Positions 1 to 4,923 of a DNA stretch of 6,642 nt are shown one piece after another. This DNA comes from Gammaproteobacteria bacterium (GTDB lineage Bacteria; Pseudomonadota; Gammaproteobacteria; Xanthomonadales; Marinicellaceae). The notes under the pieces are model-generated. The model searched no databases, was not told the origin of the DNA, and saw only the letters and a program-made list of their open reading frames with translations. Where the stretch lies: contig JAUHXW010000167.1 in NCBI GenBank assembly GCA_030426705.1, positions 1 through 6,642 of the forward strand, written 5' to 3'. Every line of letters starts with the position of its first letter. Position 1 is the stretch's first letter. The position numbers were made by a program, and so were the translations under genes.

Positions 1-267
1 TTCGCCAATTTTCTTATCCAGTCGGTATTGCTCAATCAAATGTCCTGATTGCAAATCTTCAACATCGAGTGTGTCTTTGACCGTTTGTGCCACCAATCGG
101 GACAATTCCACGTCAATATCACCGGAAAAGTCCAGTAAACGCATGACTTTTTGTTTCACATCCTGATTAAATTGCGAAGCTGCGATGAAGTTCAATTGTT
201 CAGCTGGTTGTAGTTCAATACAGGCATTGAACAGTGCTTTGACTTGTTGCCCAAAATCATCATTCAT
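1..267 (-). CDS. Ser/Thr protein kinase, N-terminal part (cut by window edge)
   Basis: An open frame on the minus strand starts at ATG 267-265 and stays open for all 89 codons to the left edge, so the gene continues outside the window. The first ~77 residues are a soluble, probably helical segment (LFNACIELQPAEQLNFI, later VMRLLDFSGDIDVE). The visible part ends in LIEQYRLDKKIGE, the usual lead-in to a eukaryotic-type protein kinase domain, where a glycine-rich ATP loop (IGxGGMGxVY) would follow. The loop itself and all catalytic residues lie outside the window. The start codon overlaps the sigma factor stop by 8 bases (ATGAATGA), which suggests translational coupling; no strong Shine-Dalgarno precedes it. 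Kinases paired with this sigma type often carry C-terminal TPR or propeller sensor domains, but that cannot be seen here. The kinase call rests on a short motif plus the sigma neighbour. Confidence 0.75.
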   Translation of the reverse strand, partial: MNDDFGQQVKALFNACIELQPAEQLNFIAASQFNQDVKQKVMRLLDFSGDIDVELSRLVAQTVKDTLDVEDLQSGHLIEQYRLDKKIGE

Positions 268-790
268 GCTGAACACCATGATTTTCAATGTATTCCTGAA
301 TCACTACACGACCGAATTTCAAATCGCGTTCAAGCGTTGCCAGTGAAACGCCTAAAATATCAGATGCTTGTACTTGAGAAATATCCGTAAAATATACCAG
401 TTCAATGGCTTGTGAGCTGCGTTTATCCATTGATTCCAATGCCTTGATGGCATCGTCAAATGTCTCAAAATCAACCATCATCTGTTGCGATACGCCCATG
501 GACTGAGTCCACAACAGCACTTCAGCCTGATTTTTTTGGGCATTCTTTTTCTTCGCATAATTCAACAGCACACGACGCATCTGTCTCGCGAACGTGTAGA
601 AATAATGTTTTTGGTCATTAAACGAAAGGTTGGCTGGTGCCAGCTTGGCAAAGGCCTCATGAACAAGGTCAGTTGCGGACAAAGTGTGATTGCTCCGTTC
701 TTTGGACATCATCTTACGCGCCAATGATTTGAGCTGCTGATAAAGCACATCATCAAGCTGGTTATTTAACTGATTTGACCGACTGTCCAT
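260..790 (-). CDS. ECF sigma factor, Sigma70_ECF (PF07638) type
   Basis: A 176-residue protein with the two-domain layout of an extracytoplasmic-function sigma factor, expected to direct RNA polymerase to a small regulon. Region 2 spans about residues 13-83 (LDDVLYQQLKSLARKMM, HTLSATDLVHEAFAKL, then HYFYTFARQMRRVLLNYAKK), a pattern typical of the PF07638/TIGR02999-like family. Region 4 spans about 112-169 and ends in a helix-turn-helix (DISQVQASDILGVSLATLER) that would read the -35 element. The length is normal for the family. The ATG at 790 is chosen because the family motif begins about 12 residues in and no upstream in-frame extension is needed. There is no clear ribosome binding site, and a possible promoter sits so close that the message may be leaderless. 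It is followed with overlap by a probable Ser/Thr kinase, a common pairing in which the kinase is thought to modulate sigma activity instead of a membrane anti-sigma factor. No anti-sigma gene is visible. Confidence 0.93.
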   Translation of the reverse strand: MDSRSNQLNNQLDDVLYQQLKSLARKMMSKERSNHTLSATDLVHEAFAKLAPANLSFNDQKHYFYTFARQMRRVLLNYAKKKNAQKNQAEVLLWTQSMGVSQQMMVDFETFDDAIKALESMDKRSSQAIELVYFTDISQVQASDILGVSLATLERDLKFGRVVIQEYIENHGVQHE

Positions 791-796
791 CGATAC

Positions 797-825
797 ACAT
801 TAGCATGATTCACTAAAATTTTAAA
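797..825 (-). promoter_or_regulatory. Possible sigma-70-like promoter for the sigma factor gene
   Basis: Reading the minus strand, TTTAAA (825-820) lies 17 bases before TAATGT (802-797), which is preceded by TG one base upstream (extended -10 form TGCTAATGT). Spacing is ideal and both boxes are 4/6 matches to consensus. Transcription would start at about 790-791, on or next to the ATG, implying a leaderless or nearly leaderless mRNA and fitting the lack of a Shine-Dalgarno. The region is AT-rich, so a chance match is possible. Confidence 0.35.
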
Positions 826-872
826 AATATTTGAGGGGTTTACCCATACTTTTGGCTTTTATCTCTGAGACT

Positions 873-888
873 TGAACCTTTGGGTTCA
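873..888. promoter_or_regulatory. Perfect palindrome in the divergent intergenic region
   Basis: TGAACC (873-878) and GGTTCA (883-888) form a perfect inverted repeat around a 4-base centre TTTG, ending 27 bases before the preferred ATG at 916. It could be an operator for a dimeric regulator or a hairpin in the 5' leader of the large secreted protein mRNA. No T-tract follows, so it is not an intrinsic terminator. Elsewhere in 791-915 there is an AT-rich stretch (about 812-832) but no convincing rightward -35/-10 pair of the sigma-70 type. Confidence 0.4.
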
Positions 889-904
889 CGAAAAATAAAC
901 TACC

Positions 905-908
905 GGGA
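905..908 (+). promoter_or_regulatory. Ribosome binding site that decides the start at 916
   Basis: GGGA at 905-908 stands 7 bases before ATG 916. It is too close (1 base) to serve ATG 910, and it lies downstream of the TTG at 880. Starting at 916 also puts two lysines directly in front of the hydrophobic signal-peptide core, as expected. This site is therefore the main argument for a 1286-residue product rather than 1288 or 1298. Confidence 0.55.
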
Positions 909-915
909 AATGATT

Positions 916-3900
916 ATGGTTAAAGACAATATATTCAAATCACTCATCACTGTCATATTGCTGTTGAACTGGCAGAACCATTTGCAAGCTGAAGTTGAAG
1001 ACAATGCAAATTATCAGGATGCCTATCAAGGTTGGGCGGCGGCGCATTTCACCTTATTGCCCACATCATTTTTACCCGGCCCAATTGGTACAGGTGCAGA
1101 CTTGGCTACCATTCCGATGGACATCAGAATCAAAACACTGCCTGCCGCTTTTATTGCACCTACGCCCAATGCTGTGTTACCAGACAGCCCTGATGGCTGT
1201 CACTACTCTTTTGAGCTGCCACAAAAAGAATCAGAATATGAAAACCTGTTTGGCTTGGCTGACATCAAACCCTTGTCACAAAACTGGGGCACTTTCAGCA
1301 ACCAGCAAGCGCCCTGGGTCGAACATGCCAATGCAGCGGTCAAGGTTCGCGTTGCACATGAGTTTCTTGATGATTGGAGTGAAACGGATAAAACAGTCAT
1401 ATTCCCTTCAGGTAATCATCCGATCGAATGGAGCGCCAACACGCAAATCGATCCATTGCTTGATATCACTTTGCCCATTGCCATATTCATCGCATCCAAT
1501 GAAATCAAATACCTGGACTCTTTTTTCTCTGTACAAACCGATCCTGCCACTGCGGCACGTGCCGCTGAAATTGGCGGTTTGTTTCTGATCAATGCAGGCA
1601 TAGAACTGAGCTTGATTGGTGCTGGTCAAATCGAAAGCAATTTACCCATTGATTCTGCATCACACAAACAAGTCCGGCCGTTCACCGTTTATGACATCAA
1701 TCCGCCAGTGATTTCAACATCCATGCAGAATCCAGCACCTTTGGAAGCCAATAGTTTTGGTGGAGAATTATGGAGCGTCCACAAAGATTTTTTTCGCGCC
1801 ACCATCACAGCATCAGACCCTTGCTTGCAATATATTTTGGTGGGCAATGACGCGCCTTTCAAGTTACCGTTGGGAACCACGGAAGTGGTTTGGCAGGCAG
1901 TTGATACAGGCCCTATTGGCGGACAAAACCCGGGCTTCGCATCCGTTTCACAATTCATCACTGTTGAAGACACGCGCGCACCCATTATCCTGGCACCGCC
2001 CAGTCGGGTGATTGAATCATCGGTTGCTGCAACCATCGATGATTTTGACATTGGTACTGCGGTGGTTTTCGATGTGGCTGACCCTGATCCAACTATTGAA
2101 AACACCGTTGGCAGTGGCTTTAACCCGGACACACGCACTGAGGTGATTTGGACTGCAACCGACTCATCAGGAAACAGCAGCACCAAATCCCAATGGATTA
2201 CGGTGAAAACACCTGGCACCAACACTGCGCCGACCGTCAATAACATCAATGCCAATGGCTTGACCTCTGAACACATTGATTTAACCCTCACAGGTTCGGA
2301 CAGTGATTTTCTGTCAGGACGATTTGACCCTTTGAAATTCAAAATTACCGATAAACCGGATCATGGTTTTTTTGTGGCACCATTGATGCCCTATTTCATT
2401 GAAGATTATCGGGTCAGGCCAGACACTGTTGTTGGCGATATTTTGAGCAATTCAGCAACCCCTGCCGCAGATTTGGATGTGGCATTCTGTGACAATGGAC
2501 TGGATATTCCAATCGACTTCGTCTATTCCGCCGAATTCGTTCATGTCGCTGATGATGGGGTTTCCTACGTGCTTGACCGTTATTGGCAATGTGGCGCTGG
2601 ATTACCTGTCACTTTCAGCCGATTATCCAAATGGGATGCCAACGGCAACTATGAAAATCAAATTGATGTGCCTCAAACCATTCAGCGCATTACCATGGAT
2701 GATGACGGTTTTATCTACACGGTTCGTCCAGGTACCAATTCTGAAGCCTTGTTCATGACCAAATATGATGATCAATTGACATCTCTTCAGTCGTGGAAAC
2801 TGGATGATATGGCTGCTTTTGGAAACCCGAAAGTTTTGGGTGCTACTTATGATAGCAACACCGGCTTGATTTACGCAACAGACAAGAAACGCGTTTACAT
2901 CTTCGATGGCGCTGATGGAAATTTTGTTCCTGAACGCCTGGGCTCTTTAAAAAATGCGGAAAACTTCTTATCAGGTGTGCCTGATGTTGCCGGCAGCAGT
3001 AGCCGAGGTTTTTATATAAGCATCGACAGTACCGGTGCACTGTATATTGTCGATTCTGGTTGGGATCGCATTCATAAATTCAATCCAACCACTTATGATG
3101 GCGTAACGCTGAATGTGGGTGATCACGTCGGCTGGTTGGGCAAATGTGATTCAGGCCCTGGCTGCGATGATTTGGCTGGACACAGTATTGGCTATAGTTG
3201 TAGCGATGCCACGCCTTGTTCGGTTTCTGATACATTTGGTGATGCAACTGGACAATTTAATGTGCCTCTCGGTATGGCTTTGGACGCCAATGACATGCTG
3301 TACGTCACTGACTATGATAATTCAAGAGTGCAAAGGTTTACGCCATTGGGTGATTTTGCCGGCGAGGCCAAATCGACTTGTGACGGCAGTTGCTTTGTGT
3401 TGGGAGATATGGGCAGACCCTTGGATATCAGTTTGAACAGCACACAGTTTTTTGTGCTGGACAAGGACCGTGAGTTGATGCATATTTTTGAAACCGCGCC
3501 ATTTAAAGACATCACTGAAAACAGCGTAGTTGTGACTTATGCTTCTGACAATAATTTTCAGGGCATTGACACATTTTTATACAGAGCCAATGATGGTTTG
3601 GTTGACAGTAATCAAGGCACAGCTACCCTTAACATTGCACGAAACTTCCGTCCACCTGAAGCCATTGACGACCAAGTGACCATAAATGAAGACAATGCAT
3701 TGTTGATAGATTTATTGGCCAGTGACCCGGATGGTATTTTGGGTGTTGACTTCAATGGTTTGGACATTTTGAGCTATCAAATCATTGACCAACCCATTCA
3801 TGGCAACCTCAGTGGCAGTGATGCACAATGGACTTACAGTCCGGATTTAAACTTCCATGGAGAAGATTCCTTCACATTTAAAGTCAATGATGATGTCTTT

Positions 3901-4776
3901 GATTCAAACACAGCCACCGTTCAAATCACAGTTAATCCAGTCAATGACACACCCACTGTGACCTTGGCCAATGAAAACTCAAAATTCATACCCAAACAGC
4001 TGTGGCCCTTGCTAAAAAACAAAGTCATTGGCGACAATTTTCAGGCTGGTTTGGGTTATCCGGTACCGTTGATGGCTGAATACAATGATCCCGACACAGG
4101 ACAAGAGCATTTTGTGTTTATTTACTGGGAAGATGGCATCACCGACATTGGCGCAACCACTTACACAGTCAACGATCCCAATAACCCACCTGATGACCCC
4201 ATCATCACCAATAATTTCAATGAAAACGGACAAATAGTGGCAAAACATACCTTTTTGACACCGGGCATTCATACTGTGGGTGTTCAGGTTTTTGACAATG
4301 TATCCGGGCAATCTGAAACCATCACTGCCGATGTAGAAGTTATCCCTATGGTGGATTTAACGCTGGCTGATGAAGAAATTGACCCTGACACCTATCCTGA
4401 ACCAGGTTCAGTAACCAGCATCACCATTGATTTAACTCATGTTGCACCTGCTGATCCAGTGATTGGAATCAATGCCACCAATGTGATTTTCACAGGTGAA
4501 TTGCCCGAAAATGTGACTTTTATCGATATCACTACTTCACAAGGCAGCTGCAGTCAATCAGGTCAAATCAGCACATGTCAAATTGGCACCATGGCACCTG
4601 AGGATGTGGTAACACTGACAGTAACGATGCAGCCTGATGTGTTTTTTAACCCGGAGCGTTCAGGCTTTGTCATCGACGCCAGCAGTAATGAACCTGATGC
4701 GTCATACAACAATCTTAAGGTTGTTAACATTCCTATTAAGCTCAATGATGTGATATTCGCCCACGGTTTTGAATAA
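916..4776 (+). CDS. Exported multidomain protein: HYR, cadherin-like with NHL propeller, PKD, DUF11, GFE tail
   Basis: A 1286-residue exported protein, numbered from ATG 916. Residues 1-25 look like a Sec signal peptide (MVKDNIFK, hydrophobic SLITVILLLNW, cleavage near LQA|EVE). Residues ~25-255 match no family I recognise. Two HYR-like Ig modules follow (~258-351 and ~352-431; DTRAPIIL ... WTATDSSGNS). A cadherin-like module starts at ~438 (LTLTGSDSD, ITDKPDHG) and appears to resume at ~868 (DNNFQGIDTFLYRANDG). Between them lie about six NHL-type propeller blades (~540-860; e.g. LYIVDSGWDRIHKF, LYVTDYDNSRVQRF) with cysteine-bearing loops. A complete cadherin-like module (~914-1010, ending VNPVNDTP), a PKD-like module (~1014-1143; TPGIHTVGVQVFDN) and a DUF11-like module (~1146-1270) follow. 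The protein ends IFAHGFE. No enzyme motif was seen; an adhesive, scaffold or ligand-binding role at or outside the cell surface is inferred. It is divergent from the sigma factor and closed by a terminator at 4800. Confidence 0.88.
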   Translation: MVKDNIFKSLITVILLLNWQNHLQAEVEDNANYQDAYQGWAAAHFTLLPTSFLPGPIGTGADLATIPMDIRIKTLPAAFIAPTPNAVLPDSPDGCHYSFELPQKESEYENLFGLADIKPLSQNWGTFSNQQAPWVEHANAAVKVRVAHEFLDDWSETDKTVIFPSGNHPIEWSANTQIDPLLDITLPIAIFIASNEIKYLDSFFSVQTDPATAARAAEIGGLFLINAGIELSLIGAGQIESNLPIDSASHKQVRPFTVYDINPPVISTSMQNPAPLEANSFGGELWSVHKDFFRATITASDPCLQYILVGNDAPFKLPLGTTEVVWQAVDTGPIGGQNPGFASVSQFITVEDTRAPIILAPPSRVIESSVAATIDDFDIGTAVVFDVADPDPTIENTVGSGFNPDTRTEVIWTATDSSGNSSTKSQWITVKTPGTNTAPTVNNINANGLTSEHIDLTLTGSDSDFLSGRFDPLKFKITDKPDHGFFVAPLMPYFIEDYRVRPDTVVGDILSNSATPAADLDVAFCDNGLDIPIDFVYSAEFVHVADDGVSYVLDRYWQCGAGLPVTFSRLSKWDANGNYENQIDVPQTIQRITMDDDGFIYTVRPGTNSEALFMTKYDDQLTSLQSWKLDDMAAFGNPKVLGATYDSNTGLIYATDKKRVYIFDGADGNFVPERLGSLKNAENFLSGVPDVAGSSSRGFYISIDSTGALYIVDSGWDRIHKFNPTTYDGVTLNVGDHVGWLGKCDSGPGCDDLAGHSIGYSCSDATPCSVSDTFGDATGQFNVPLGMALDANDMLYVTDYDNSRVQRFTPLGDFAGEAKSTCDGSCFVLGDMGRPLDISLNSTQFFVLDKDRELMHIFETAPFKDITENSVVVTYASDNNFQGIDTFLYRANDGLVDSNQGTATLNIARNFRPPEAIDDQVTINEDNALLIDLLASDPDGILGVDFNGLDILSYQIIDQPIHGNLSGSDAQWTYSPDLNFHGEDSFTFKVNDDVFDSNTATVQITVNPVNDTPTVTLANENSKFIPKQLWPLLKNKVIGDNFQAGLGYPVPLMAEYNDPDTGQEHFVFIYWEDGITDIGATTYTVNDPNNPPDDPIITNNFNENGQIVAKHTFLTPGIHTVGVQVFDNVSGQSETITADVEVIPMVDLTLADEEIDPDTYPEPGSVTSITIDLTHVAPADPVIGINATNVIFTGELPENVTFIDITTSQGSCSQSGQISTCQIGTMAPEDVVTLTVTMQPDVFFNPERSGFVIDASSNEPDASYNNLKVVNIPIKLNDVIFAHGFE
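4747..4773 (+). other. C-terminal DVIFAHGFE tail, candidate sorting or recognition signal
   Basis: The last nine residues (1278-1286) read DVIFAHGFE, directly after the DUF11-like module. From memory, many otherwise unrelated secreted proteins of Marinicella and Xanthomonadales-type bacteria end in a similar hydrophobic-Phe-x-x-Gly-Phe-Glu tail, often written IFxDGFE. There is no transmembrane helix or basic tail, so it is not a PEP-CTERM, GlyGly-CTERM or LPXTG signal. Function is unknown; a role in export or surface retention is inference. Confidence 0.4.
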
Positions 4777-4799
4777 AAACAGCCAATTCTTAGACTTTC

Positions 4800-4823
4800 A
4801 AGGCCACATTTGTGGCCTTTTTT
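4800..4823 (+). terminator. Intrinsic terminator of the large secreted protein gene
   Basis: AAGGCCAC (4800-4807) pairs perfectly with GTGGCCTT (4812-4819) around the loop ATTT, and the T-run extends to 4823. The stem begins 24 bases after the TAA stop. There is no T-tract on the other side, so it works only for rightward transcription and separates the large gene from the nuclease gene. Confidence 0.9.
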
Positions 4824-4841
4824 ATTCATGAAACCACAACT

Positions 4842-4858
4842 TTTGCCTTGATGGCAAA
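4842..4858. promoter_or_regulatory. Inverted repeat upstream of the nuclease gene
   Basis: TTTGCC (4842-4847) and GGCAAA (4853-4858) are perfect 6-base arms around TTGAT. There is no T-tract after it in the + direction. It lies about 30 bases before a possible -10 box, a position compatible with an operator, but a 6-base-arm palindrome in AT-rich DNA can occur by chance. Confidence 0.25.
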
Positions 4859-4887
4859 TTCGTCACCCAAATGTCATGATTTGCGGG

Positions 4888-4893
4888 TACAAT
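4888..4893 (+). promoter_or_regulatory. Possible -10 box of the nuclease gene
   Basis: TACAAT at 4888-4893 matches the sigma-70 -10 consensus at 5 of 6 positions and would start transcription near 4900, giving a leader of about 24 bases. The bases about 17 upstream (ACCCAA) are a poor -35, so either an activator helps or the true promoter is elsewhere. A modest ribosome binding site (CGGA, 4911-4914) stands 9 bases before ATG 4924. Confidence 0.35.
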
Positions 4894-4923
4894 GATTCGC
4901 CCGAAAAAGACGGAATAGATTAC

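Noticed and set aside
831..865. Sigma-70 promoter for the large secreted gene
   Set aside because: TTGAGG (831-836) resembles a -35, but no -10 box lies at 16-18 bases; the nearest T-rich match (857-862) is 20 bases away and poor.
880..915. TTG start at 880 giving a 12-residue longer large protein
   Set aside because: No ribosome binding site serves it; it sits inside the palindrome at 873-888, and it would push a charged 12-residue stretch in front of a normal signal peptide. ATG 916 with GGGA 7 bases upstream is better.
1689..2342. Long 217-codon minus-strand open frame
   Set aside because: It lies wholly antisense to the HYR and cadherin-like coding region of the large protein, shows no recognisable domain and has a composition typical of a shadow frame.
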